Origin: Caulochytrium protostelioides
Lineage: Eukaryota > Chytridiomycota > Caulochytriomycetes > Caulochytriales > Caulochytriaceae
Reading direction: 5' to 3'
DNA: 64,000 bases
Assembly (NCBI GenBank): GCA_003615045.1
Contig: ML014122.1
Location: 161,126-225,125, forward strand
The notes under the pieces are model-generated. The model was not told where the DNA came from and ran no database searches. It was given only the letters and a program-made list of their open reading frames with translations. Position numbers and translations under genes: made by a program. Shown here piece by piece: positions 30,776 through 39,981 of this stretch (within the stretch, counting starts at the first letter, position 1; each line of letters begins with the position of its first letter).

Positions 30776-33082
30776 ATGGCCTGGGGCCGGCCCTCGCGCC
30801 ATGGCTTGAGATCCCCATCACCGCCGCCTGCCGACTGGCGGGTCGCTGCCCGCGGCCGGACACCGCTGACCTTCGACGCCCGGCGCGGCAAGGGCGCCGC
30901 GGCGCCCCCGGCTGCCGTCACCGCCCATGCCGCCGTCAACGCCGCCGCGCAGGCCGCCGCCTCGAAGCGGATCGATGCCGCGCTCTGGATCGACGCGGCC
31001 CGCGGCGCCCTCGACATCGGCACGCCGCCGCGCGGCCGCACAGCCTCCGTGCGTCCCACCACGTTCAACCCGGACCTCCCGTCGCCGTCCACGATCGGCA
31101 GCCCGCAGCCCACTGCCATGTCGACCCGCGCTGCCGCCGCGCCGCGCCGCGCCGTCGGCCACGCCGCCGTGACGGAACGGCCGGCCACTCGCGCGTCGGG
31201 CGAACTCCGCGGCCGACCCTCGGCCCGCAGCCGCACGCCGCTCCATGCCCACACCATCTCTCCATGGCGGCAGAACCGGTTCGCGGCGGCGGCCGCGGCG
31301 TCCGAGCCGGCGCCCGAGCCCATGCTGGCGTCCGCAGCCGGCGGCGTCGGCAGCGCTGCGTCCCGTCGGCCTCTCCTCTCTGCGACCCGCAGCATGACGG
31401 CCACGCCGACGCGCTCCATCCGGCACCTGACCGCTTACGGCGCCCACCACAGCCTGCCGGGCGTGCCTGTCGGCGGCATCAGCGTGCACCCCCGCGGCCA
31501 GCCGGTCCACGGCCATCCAGATGCGCCCGGATCCGGGGGCCGTCGTCGCCCGGCGCCCTCCGCAGCCTCGCCAACGATAGTGACTTCGCTGTCGGCATCG
31601 GCATGGCGCATCGCCTCGACCGTTGGGGCGATGCCCGCCAAGGGGGCCTCGCCGCTGGTGATGATCGGCCCCCCCGCTCAGCCGCAGACCTACGTGCTCG
31701 GCAAGCGGCTCGGCGAGGGGTCGCATGGTATCGTCTTGGCCGCCGGCTATGCGTCCCCGGACCAAGCGCCCCCGCTGTTTATCGATGAGAACGTGGCGAG
31801 TCCGCCACCAGCACCGGCCACGGGGTCGCCGCACCTGGGAAGCAGGAGCGAGCTGATGCGCCCCGCGACGGCGGCGGCCGCACGCTCGAGCCAGACCCAA
31901 AGCCAAGGCCAGGGCCAGAGCCTAGGTCAAGGCCAAGGGTTTCCGTTGGCTGCTAAACGCATCGTGCTCAAGCATGACGTGTCCATGCCACGCCTGAAGC
32001 GCGAAATCCAAGCCCTGCAGCGGCTCAGCGGCCATCCGTATATCGTCCAGTTCGTCGACTCGTGGGAGGAGACCGCCGAGTCTGGCGGGTATGACGCCAG
32101 CCTGTGGATCATCACGTCGCGCTGCGCGGCCGACCTCGCGTCCCTGCTCGCCCAGACGGTGCACAAGCCGCTCGAGCCGCGACTGTGCCTCGATCTGTTT
32201 GTCATGATGGCCCGCGGCCTCGCATACATCCATGCACAGGGCTTCCTGCACCGCGACATCAAGCCCGCGAACGTGCTGCTAACCCGCGACGGCGTCTGCC
32301 AGATCAACGACTTTGGCCTCGCCCGCGACCTGAACGAAGTCGCGTGGGTCGAGCGCGAGCGCGCGAGCGATCTGCCGGTTGAGGAAGACGGGTTGAGCGA
32401 TGGGGGCGCAAGCGACGGCGGCCGGCCCATGTCCCACCAGGTCGCCTCGCGGTGGTATCGCGCGCCTGAGCTGCTTTTTGGCGCGGTCCACTACGACGAT
32501 GGCGTCGATGTATGGGCCCTCGGATGCATCCTCGCCGAACTTCATACGCGGCAGCCCCTGTTCCGCGCCTACAGCGACATCGAGCAGGTCCTGGCCGTGC
32601 TGACGATGCTCGGGCCTCCCGATACCCCGGGCGCCTGGGATGAGTACGCGACGCTACCCGACAGCAACAAGATTCTGTTCAGCGTCGACGCCGGCCATGG
32701 CTTGGACGTGCAGCTCGAACGGAGTATGCAGCCGTCCACGCCGCCGGGGGGCGATCTGGAGCTCGAGAATGCGATGGACGCGATCCTGGATATGCATGTG
32801 GACACGGAGCCCGACTGGGCCGGCAAGGCCGATAGCTTGCGGTCATGGCCGGACGCCCCCGCCAGCGCTGGATCGCTTCCTCTGGCCACGCCGCCGTCGG
32901 CTCGTTCTGAAGCGGCTGCAGCCTTCGCCATGACGCCGCTGGAGCCCGAGACGCGGCAGCTGCTGGAGGCGATGCTGCAGCTGTCTTCCAGAAAGCGGCC
33001 CACGATGGCCACCATCATTGACCAGCCATGGCTCCGTGACCACGAGATTGTGCCGGTCGCGTTGGCCACGATTCGTCGCTAG
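30776..33082 (+). CDS. CDK20/CCRK-like protein kinase with long N-terminal extension
   Basis: This is a 768-residue serine/threonine kinase of the CDK superfamily. After about 300 low-complexity residues the kinase domain begins with the glycine loop LGKRLGEGSHGIV (about residue 307). The VAIK-equivalent is PLAAKRIVLK, after an insert of about 55 residues rich in Gln/Gly/Ser. The catalytic loop is FLHRDIKPANVLL (about 490-502) and DFGLAR is at about 512. The substrate region reads ASRWYRAPELLFGAVHYDDG, then DVWALGCILAELHTRQPLF and LPDSNKILF. The last block and the lack of a PSTAIRE helix (LKREIQALQRL instead) point to CDK20 (cell-cycle-related kinase, LF2 in Chlamydomonas), which controls ciliary length. 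All catalytic residues are present. An acidic/Gly insert precedes the RWYRAPE block. The subfamily call is from memory of motifs. Confidence 0.78.
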   Translation: MAWGRPSRHGLRSPSPPPADWRVAARGRTPLTFDARRGKGAAAPPAAVTAHAAVNAAAQAAASKRIDAALWIDAARGALDIGTPPRGRTASVRPTTFNPDLPSPSTIGSPQPTAMSTRAAAAPRRAVGHAAVTERPATRASGELRGRPSARSRTPLHAHTISPWRQNRFAAAAAASEPAPEPMLASAAGGVGSAASRRPLLSATRSMTATPTRSIRHLTAYGAHHSLPGVPVGGISVHPRGQPVHGHPDAPGSGGRRRPAPSAASPTIVTSLSASAWRIASTVGAMPAKGASPLVMIGPPAQPQTYVLGKRLGEGSHGIVLAAGYASPDQAPPLFIDENVASPPPAPATGSPHLGSRSELMRPATAAAARSSQTQSQGQGQSLGQGQGFPLAAKRIVLKHDVSMPRLKREIQALQRLSGHPYIVQFVDSWEETAESGGYDASLWIITSRCAADLASLLAQTVHKPLEPRLCLDLFVMMARGLAYIHAQGFLHRDIKPANVLLTRDGVCQINDFGLARDLNEVAWVERERASDLPVEEDGLSDGGASDGGRPMSHQVASRWYRAPELLFGAVHYDDGVDVWALGCILAELHTRQPLFRAYSDIEQVLAVLTMLGPPDTPGAWDEYATLPDSNKILFSVDAGHGLDVQLERSMQPSTPPGGDLELENAMDAILDMHVDTEPDWAGKADSLRSWPDAPASAGSLPLATPPSARSEAAAAFAMTPLEPETRQLLEAMLQLSSRKRPTMATIIDQPWLRDHEIVPVALATIRR

Positions 33083-34662
33083 CGATCCCTCCTCGCGGCC
33101 GTGCCCGGCGCTGCATGGCGCTCATGCCATCTTTGCATCAGATGGGCCCATGAGGGTCGCGCATCCATGCACCTCAGCCTCGGTCGATGCACCAGCCCGC
33201 CGGGAGGTCGGTTGGTCGGCCTGCAAGTCTGTGCGATGTGGGCCTGCGGCACGATGTGCTCTATAGCCGATAGACGTCAAGGCGGCGTGCTAGCATTCAA
33301 AACCAACAGTTGCATTCTTTTGTGTTGTCTCAGGCGCTGCCTTTCTGGCCAACAGTCCTTGCCGGAAATAGGCTGCGACACAACGTACTGCATCGGGCAT
33401 GATTCTGCTGGGCGTGTTTCCTTTGCTTATGTGACCCGAACGCGGGTGAGGAGACTTCAGAAAGACGCCGGTCGTGGCGTCCCTCTCTTGCCGCGGTGCG
33501 GCCCCGGTCCCTTTTTCTCATAGCCATGTAATCGACATCGACGTTGATGGAGACGACATCGTCCATGATGAATCACCAATTCCTCGCGACCCTGATCCGG
33601 CGGTCCCGCAACCCGGATCGGGTCGCGGGACGCCTCGGATGGATCGCGTGCGACCCATGTCCTTCGGAAGGAAACAGCCGCCTCGTGCCACGTGAAAGCG
33701 CGATAGATCCGGCCTATAGGCCGGAACGGGGCGCTGGTGTGACGTCGCCCGCGCGCCGAAACGCGCCGAACAGCACGATTTCGCCACGTTCTCGGCGACT
33801 TCTTTGTAGATTCTGCCGCTGGTCCAGAAAATAGCAACGAGAGCTAAAACAAGCGCCCATGCTTCATTGGAGCGGGTCGGAGGCGTCTCGGCGCCTTTTC
33901 GACCGGAGCGAGAAAGGGGTCTTGAAGGCGGCATGGCGGGCGGGTGTTTCTCACTCGCGACACTCGCCCCTGCGCAGAGACGACGCGCCTGGTCGGCTAC
34001 TCCCGAAGAACCCGGGCCGATCCACGCGCGCAAGCCTGCGCCTGCGACTCGGCCATGTGACTCCACGAGGGCCCATGGCAAACCGGCCCACACAAGGAGG
34101 AAAGGGCCCTGACTTTCTTGCTTTCTTGTGGTGGTGCTTCCTTTCTTTTGTGCTGTGGCCGCGTCCGTGGGCCATATCACCAGCGCGTGGGCGTGCCGTC
34201 TCGGCGGCATTTTCCTGCGAGACGCATAGGATCCGTCGGGCGCTAACTGGCTTCTACCGGCCTGATTGACTGGACGGGGAATCGGGCCCCTGCCATGCGG
34301 GGCCGGTGTGACAAAGCCTGGCGGGACTGGCAGGGTTCCGGAGGGATACGACGCTGATGACTGCGCAATGTCTCCAGGCCACAAGCATCACGGCAGCCAT
34401 CGAAAAGGCATCCGCAGCCCGCTGAACGCATCCGTAGCTATATAAACGCGCCTCTTTGTGATGCCAGGGTGATGCCACTTGGGAATGGCTGAACCCAGGG
34501 GACTGAGGTATCCCCAAGGCTCAAGATCGAGAGTGTTTCGGCGCACCACTACGCTTCCCCAAGGCTTGCGCATACTTTGCTCGACGTCATCAACTCTTTC
34601 CTTGGCCCCTTGCGTCGTCCTCTCCGACGAAGTTTTCGTCGTGTTGCTCGAGGGCGCAGACG
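33083..34662. other. Intergenic region between kinase and ferric reductase
   Basis: No gene recognised in 1.6 kb. Composition is mixed, with an AT-richer patch at 33.25-33.45 kb. A 288-codon minus-strand frame (33518-34384) and shorter plus-strand frames overlap and have no conserved features. The downstream end carries the ferric reductase promoter (TATA box at 34439). Confidence 0.45.
34439..34446 (+). promoter_or_regulatory. TATA box of the ferric reductase gene
   Basis: TATATAAA in GC-rich surroundings, 217 bp upstream of the start codon at 34663. Position and sequence suit a core promoter. Transcription start is unknown. Confidence 0.5.
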
Positions 34663-36546
34663 ATGGCGGGCGCCATGGGGTCGCTGCTGGCGACAATACT
34701 CGTGGCCTCGCACCACGCCCACGCCCACGCCCACGGCGGGATGACCATGGCGGACATTATGGCCGCCCAGGCCGGCCGCGACCCATGGGCCGATCAGCCC
34801 CGCCATGCCATGGCTCTGCTTTATCTATTGGCCGCGATCCTCGCCACCGGCACGCTGTGCCATCTGGCCCGGGCGGCGGAGCACCGCTTCGGCGCGGTCC
34901 GACGCCTTCTCGCGCCGGCGAACGGCGGTCTCATGGTGCGGTGGCGCGCCGCGGCCCGCAGCCTGCTGATGCGCCGCTACTACGGCGCGACGACGACCGC
35001 GTGGCTGGTGATTGGCGGCGTGATGCTGTTCGTGACCGTCATGAGCTTCAGTATCCAGCCATACTACCGCGAGATGATAGGGATGGGCTCGTCCCCACTT
35101 GCTTTGCGGAGCGGCTGGCTCGCGATCGCGCTGATGCCGGTGGTCGTGCTGCTCGGCCTCAAGGTGACACCGCTCACGCTGCTCACCGGGCTCTCCTATG
35201 CTGAGCTGAACGTCTACCACCGCTGGTTCTCCCGCATCATGCTGTTTCTGTCGACGGTGCACACGATCCCGTTTCTAGTACAGAACGGCAACGCGGGCAA
35301 CCTCCAGACCTGGTTCACCGCCAACCGCAGTCTGCTCGTCTATGGTATCGTGGCCTATGTGGCCCTGTTCCTCATCTGCATCTCGTCCTTCCTGAAGCTG
35401 CGCAACCTCGCTTACGAGTTCTTTGTCGTCCAGCACATTGTCATCTCGATCCTATACATTGCCTTCTTGTGGCTGCACGTCCACAAGCTGCTCGTCTCAG
35501 ACAAGTACATGTATGCCACGGTCGGCATCTGGGGCGGCGGCATACTGATGCGGTCCTTCATGCACATCTTCCCGAATGTACTGGGCGGCGAGCGCCGTCT
35601 CCGCCGCGGCGTGTTCAACGCGACCATCACGGCGCTGCCGGACATGCTGCAGATCACGGTCCCGGTCAACGATCAGATCCGATGGGCCGCGGGTCAGCAT
35701 GTCTTCTTGCGATGGGGCGGCATGGCGCGCATCATGCAGAATCACCCGTATACCATCGCCAACGCCAAGCTGATGTCGGACACCCCCATGACCATCATGA
35801 TCCGCGTGATGAACGGCGTCACGCAAGCCCTTTATGACGAAGTCATGCAGACATCGCCTTCCGGGATGCGCGTGGCAGGCGACGCGGCCCCGTCGCTGAC
35901 CAAGTGGGTCTCCGTAGACGGTCCGTACGGCGCCAAGATCCCGACCGAGCGCTACAACGAGCTCGTGCTCGTCGCCGCCGGCTCGGGCGCCGCCTCCATC
36001 GTGGCGCCGCTGCAGGCCTGGGTGGCGCAGCATGCGGCTGCCCTCGCCACCGCGGCCCGGACGCCGCACGAGGGGCTACCCCTCCGCGTGTCCGTCGTCT
36101 GGGTCGCGCGCCGCCCCGCGCACCTGGCAACGTGGTATGAAACGCCGCTCCGCGAGGCGCTGGCGTCGCTGAAGCAACTCGGCGTCGATGCGACCGTCCG
36201 CGTCTATGTCACGCAGCCCGAGATGGCGACGGCCGAAACGCCGGGCAAGGCACAGCCCAGCGCCAAGATCGGGTCGACCACGTTGGTCGCGGCGTCCAGC
36301 GGCCCGGCCGACGCCCTTCCGGAAAGCATGACGGGGATGTCCGTCGCGCACGGCAGGCCGGATCTCGCCGTGCTGCTGCCGCAGATCTGGTCCACATCGG
36401 CCGGGCGGGTCGCGTGCGTGTCGTGCGGCCCGGGACCCTTCATGGTAGCCGTCGAGAAGGCGGTTGTGGCGCAGCAGCGCGTCATGGCCCGCGGTGCGAG
36501 CCGAGTCGTCGATCTTGCCCTCTTTGCCGAATCCTATGGATGGTAA
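34663..36546 (+). CDS. Ferric/cupric reductase (FRE family, NOX-like flavocytochrome b)
   Basis: This is a 627-residue integral membrane oxidoreductase that passes electrons from NADPH through FAD and two haems to extracellular ferric or cupric ions. A His-rich N-terminus (HHAHAHAHGG) is followed by several membrane helices. The bis-haem histidines are visible as H-x13-H pairs: H186/H200 in YHRWFSRIMLFLSTVH and H258/H272 in HIVISILYIAFLWLH. FAD binding is at HPYTIA (about 361). The NADPH site includes VAAGSGAASIV and CGPGPFM (about 588). The C-terminal ESYGW matches the usual aromatic end of the family. All key residues are present and the frame is intact with no introns. A TATA box lies 217 bp upstream. 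Ten bases after the stop a Fanzor relic begins. Confidence 0.92.
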   Translation: MAGAMGSLLATILVASHHAHAHAHGGMTMADIMAAQAGRDPWADQPRHAMALLYLLAAILATGTLCHLARAAEHRFGAVRRLLAPANGGLMVRWRAAARSLLMRRYYGATTTAWLVIGGVMLFVTVMSFSIQPYYREMIGMGSSPLALRSGWLAIALMPVVVLLGLKVTPLTLLTGLSYAELNVYHRWFSRIMLFLSTVHTIPFLVQNGNAGNLQTWFTANRSLLVYGIVAYVALFLICISSFLKLRNLAYEFFVVQHIVISILYIAFLWLHVHKLLVSDKYMYATVGIWGGGILMRSFMHIFPNVLGGERRLRRGVFNATITALPDMLQITVPVNDQIRWAAGQHVFLRWGGMARIMQNHPYTIANAKLMSDTPMTIMIRVMNGVTQALYDEVMQTSPSGMRVAGDAAPSLTKWVSVDGPYGAKIPTERYNELVLVAAGSGAASIVAPLQAWVAQHAAALATAARTPHEGLPLRVSVVWVARRPAHLATWYETPLREALASLKQLGVDATVRVYVTQPEMATAETPGKAQPSAKIGSTTLVAASSGPADALPESMTGMSVAHGRPDLAVLLPQIWSTSAGRVACVSCGPGPFMVAVEKAVVAQQRVMARGASRVVDLALFAESYGW

Positions 36547-36556
36547 GCCTCATGAG

Positions 36557-36921
36557 TAAGAGCGCCGACGGCAGCCAACCTGGTCCCCAGGACCCAGGTG
36601 TATGCCCAGACGCATGTGGTCCTGAAACACGGGCGACGCTGGCGCCAGGGGATCATGGCTCGAGGTTTGTGGTGGTGTGATGCCATCAACGGCAAGTTTG
36701 TGAACCGCGATCTCAATGCCGCCTTGAACATCCGACACTGTCTGGCTTCTCGAGTCAGACCAGCGGCGCTGTGCCACATCCCTGGGGAAGCTCCGCCGCA
36801 GCCCAAGGCAATTCCATCCGACACGGAACCGAATGCGTACAGTCTCTGTGGGGAATCCTTGGGGGGCATCCTGGAGAGGATGGTGTGCGTGTTCGGTGAG
36901 GTTGGATCTGAATATATATGA
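36557..36921 (+). pseudogene. Fanzor relic 1 (C-terminal RuvC-III fragment)
   Basis: This is a fragment of a Fanzor, the eukaryotic relative of transposon-encoded TnpB RNA-guided nucleases. In one open frame it reads TQVYAQTHVVLK, then GIMARGLWWCDAINGKF and VNRDLNAALNIRHCLASRVR. RDLNAALNI is the RuvC-III motif with its catalytic Asp intact. The tail PAALCHIPGE is shared with relic 2 (PAALCRLTGQ). Everything upstream (RuvC-I, RuvC-II and recognition parts) is missing: the frame begins ten bases after the ferric reductase stop, with an in-frame TGA just before it. It is a 5'-truncated remnant, not a working gene. It could be carried in the ferric reductase 3'UTR, since an AATAAA lies at 36948. 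Confidence 0.75.
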
Positions 36922-36947
36922 GCACTCGTCTCCACGTTGATTTTTTG

Positions 36948-36953
36948 AATAAA
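36948..36953 (+). terminator. Poly(A) signal after ferric reductase and Fanzor relic 1
   Basis: AATAAA follows a T6 run at 36941-36946, about 400 bp after the ferric reductase stop and just beyond the Fanzor relic. It is the first canonical hexamer on the plus strand downstream of the reductase. Confidence 0.45.
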
Positions 36954-37084
36954 ATATGGAAAACACCCATCACGGTCCGACCAGGAACTCAGGACTCCTA
37001 GCCCTCAACAACAATATCAAAGCAAAGGTCTGAACGGTCCCGCCGGGGCAGAAGCGGCGGCCGCTCGCAATGCGCCAGCGAGCC

Positions 37085-38692
37085 TCACAGGGCGAACGTG
37101 GCCACCGGCCAGGCGGCGGGCACGTTCGCCAGCGAGGCGGTCGCCTCCTCGGCTGCGCTCGTGGGGAGCGTGAGCCCGTAAATGCCCGTCTCGCTGGGAT
37201 GGTCGACGGCGCCCGACGCTTCGACGGCGCCGTAGACCACGATCTCGTCGACAAACGCACCGGTGGCCATGGCCATAAGCCAGGGCGCGGCGGTCGCGGA
37301 CGGCAGGTCGGTCGCCATAGCGCCGAAGGCCGCCGTGCCGGAGAACGCCCACGGGTCGTTGTTCTCGAAGTACGGGTCGGCGCCGCCGGTGGGGGGTTCC
37401 GCGCCGTCGTCCTCGCCGTCTTCGTAGGATTCCTCGCCATCGTCGTAGGATTCCTCGCCATCGTCGTACAATTCTTCGCCATCGTCGTACAATTCTTCGC
37501 CATCGTCGTAGGTGTCCTCGCCATCATCAGAAGATCCTTCGGCAACTACGTCGACCACTTCGTCGGCCTCTTCGGCATCGTCTGAGCCATCCGTGGTCTC
37601 GGCGATGTCGGAACCGTCGTCCTCGGCAGCGTCGGTCTCGACAGCATCGCCAGCATCGGCATCGACAGTATCGGCAACCTCGGTTTCAGCAGCATCAGCA
37701 GCATCGCCGCCGTCAATATCGGCAGTTTCGTCACCATCAGCAGGCTCGGCAGCATCGGTCTCCTCGGCCTCCGTAGCTCCGGTCTCGCCCGTCCATTCCG
37801 CTTCGCCGGACGCATCCGTCGTCTCAGAAGCATCGGCGGCATCGGAACCATCCCAAGCGGGGGCATCCTCTGTCGTGGTCTCCTCAGCGGCATCAGTCTC
37901 TTCCACGGCGTCGGTCTCAGCGGTCTCGCCGTCCGCGTCGCCAGACTCGATATCGTCAGACTCTTCAGTCTCTTCGGACTCTTCAGTCTCTTCGGACTCT
38001 TCAGTCTCTTCGGACTCTTCAGTCTCTTCAGACTCTTCAGTCTCTTCGGACTCTTCGGACTCGGCAGTCTCGTGAGACTCTTCTGTCTCAGGCGTCTCAG
38101 GCGTCTCAGGTGTCGCGTCATCGCCTGCAATCGGCCAGTCAACCTCATCGATAATTTCTGGCGACGGCGCAACAATCTCAGTCACGTCCGCGGGGAGCGG
38201 CGTCTCCCACGACAGCGAGTCGTTCTCGGAAGACTCGGCGGTCACGCTCACGGCTCCAGCCTCGGCTTCCACCGGGGGGTCCGCGAGAACCGGAGCCCAG
38301 TCCTGGTGGGCCCCGCGTTTCGCCAGGCGACGCGTCCACACCTATGCACCGTTGCCAGCATCGAAACCAGGCAGATCAATAGAATATCCATACCGCAAAA
38401 GAGTAATTGCATCCGATGAGTTCTTCGTTCGTTGCATCGCATCGCGCCGCGTCGTGACTGATCTAACCCGCGGCAGACCGCCTCGTAGGTCGCATTTGAA
38501 GCAGCAGTGACATACCGTCTTCACAGGCCCGGTACCCGCAATGACCTGGCCAAAGTCGGGCATGGGCAGCGCCACGCGCAGCCCACTCTCGGTAGCGGCA
38601 TGGTTCAGATCCGCAGCGACCTGGTTGAGGTCCGCCGCGCTCGCCAGCAGCAGCTGCGAGGCAAGCGCAAAGATGGCGATAGTGGTGCGCAT
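37085..38692 (-). CDS. Secreted, highly acidic repeat protein (two exons)
   Basis: Function unknown. Exon 1 (38516-38692, 59 codons) encodes a clear signal peptide, MRTTIAIFALASQLLLASAA. The intron 38342-38515 (GTATGT..TAG, 174 nt) joins in phase 0 to exon 2 (37085-38341). The mature protein, about 455 residues, opens with RRLAKRGAHQDW, containing a Lys-Arg that could be a Kex2-type processing site. It then becomes extremely acidic: an ESEETE hexapeptide array, Asp/Glu/Ala/Thr-rich sequence, and about five YDDGEE[L/S] heptads. The C-terminal 90 residues are more ordinary (DPWAFSGTAAFGAMATDLP and on) and end in a short hydrophobic stretch. It may be a cell-wall, extracellular-matrix or cation-binding protein. 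Rapid repeat-length change is likely. The splice model is supported by the continuous secretory N-terminus and consensus splice sites. Confidence 0.72.
37420..37525. repeat. 21-bp coding tandem repeat
   Basis: About five units of 21 bp, read on the minus strand as YDDGEE followed by L or S, with CTCGCCATCGTCGTA on the plus strand as the invariant part. It lies in frame inside the secreted acidic protein. Confidence 0.85.
37962..38063. repeat. 18-bp coding tandem repeat
   Basis: Five to six units of TCTTCGGACTCTTCAGTC (plus strand), read on the minus strand as ESEETE hexapeptides. It is in frame inside the secreted acidic protein, so unit gain or loss would not shift the frame. Confidence 0.85.
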
Positions 38693-39012
38693 GGTGATGG
38701 CTCGCTGGAGTGGAACAAGATGGGGAGAATGCGAAAAGACAGCGAGTTGGAATCGAGTCGTCGATGTGGCAAGCAGCGCGGGTTGTGTGGCCTCGTCGTT
38801 TCAGATGAAACGTGAATGATACAAGAGAGTTCTATCGAGCCAGCTCGAAACAGAATTGTCTATATAAGCAGAAGGTCGTTGTCGTTGTAGTGCTGAGATA
38901 GAGAAAGAGAGGGTCGGTTGAGTAGGTAGCGATCGGAGCAAGGGTTGGTGAGGAGAGTGGATTCAAGACGATCTGATTCCCATTCCACCCTCTGAACCAG
39001 ATGTCGCCCGTC

Positions 39013-39019
39013 TTTTATA
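39013..39019 (-). promoter_or_regulatory. TATA box of the secreted acidic protein gene
   Basis: TATAAAA on the minus strand, about 320 bp upstream of the start codon at 38692, followed by a CT-rich leader-like stretch (CTCTCTTTCTCTATCTC). A second A/T core (TATATAAG on the plus strand) lies at 38871. Either could be used. Confidence 0.4.
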
Positions 39020-39327
39020 GTTTTGCAGCATGACCTCGTCTGTGCATGCGATCTGACTCTTGTGAAGCTCCGACCCATGCAGCGGTAGGCCCTGCGAGAC
39101 TGGCATCTTGTGAACCTCTCTGTTGCCAGTTCAACGCGCTGCAGTCGATGGATTGGTCTTAGAAGCGGCGAAAGGTATGCGTGGCCTCTTTCTCAGAGAG
39201 TCCGACACCCCTTTGCCCAGGGTCGTACCTCCGCTCGTTCCAGTCGTCCATCGTGTCTGCCAATCGTTTTGACGAAAATCGCCTTCCGTGTCGCAAGGGA
39301 AACACCGCCGAACTATCGGCGACCGCG

Positions 39328-39911
39328 GATCGGCGCACGCCGCGGTTGTTGCGCTGATGACGCCCCGCCCCGCCTTCCCCAGGTCGTCGCTTGGATCCAC
39401 ACCGGGCCGATCGGCGGATCGACGCGTCGGCATCAACAAACGCGGATGCCCAATCCACCGCACCAAACGCGGGGCGCCACGTATACGGGCCTATAGGGTT
39501 TCCACGGCAACACGCAGAAGGGGAACAATGGTGCGCCGGACATGCTCAACCATCGCGACGTGACATCGCCGAGGACCGGCATACCCCAGGCGACCCCGGG
39601 GAGGCCCCGAAGGCTTCCCGATGCGACGGGGGCGGCGATTCCCGCTCCTGATGAGATCGGCCGATCGGCCCTCCCTGCAACTTACGGATGGGGCCCTTTC
39701 CGACGTGATCGGCGATGCAGTGCATACATGCCGTTCCGAACATCGTGTCAGATCGGCTCAGATCATCGTCGTCGTCACGGGCGGCCCAAAACGGAGTTGG
39801 CCATGACCCTTCATTGGTCAAGTGCGCCGATCGGCCCATGACAACGACGGGTCCAAAAGGCAATGATGAGTATAGCCGCTCCGCGTTCACTCATCAGCAT
39901 CCGCGATCGGC
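39328..39911. promoter_or_regulatory. Cluster of eight GATCGGC sites, three as GCCGATCGGC palindromes
   Basis: GATCGGC begins at 39328, 39409, 39655, 39663, 39707, 39751, 39829 and 39905. Those at 39409, 39663 and 39829 extend to the perfect palindrome GCCGATCGGC. They fall 0.6-1.2 kb upstream of the secreted acidic protein gene and end 70 bp past the insulysin stop. A repeated palindrome suggests a dimeric regulator, but a decayed repeat family could also explain it. Confidence 0.45.
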
Positions 39912-39981
39912 CACAGATCATTTTGTTAATGGATACACATCCTGAAGGATATAACAACAACCGGCATCAAACATAGCATGA

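Noticed and set aside
38516-38692. ADLNQVAADLNHAA as a possible RuvC-III remnant
   Set aside because: It follows a clean signal peptide in a conventional secreted-protein exon on the minus strand; no other nuclease motif.
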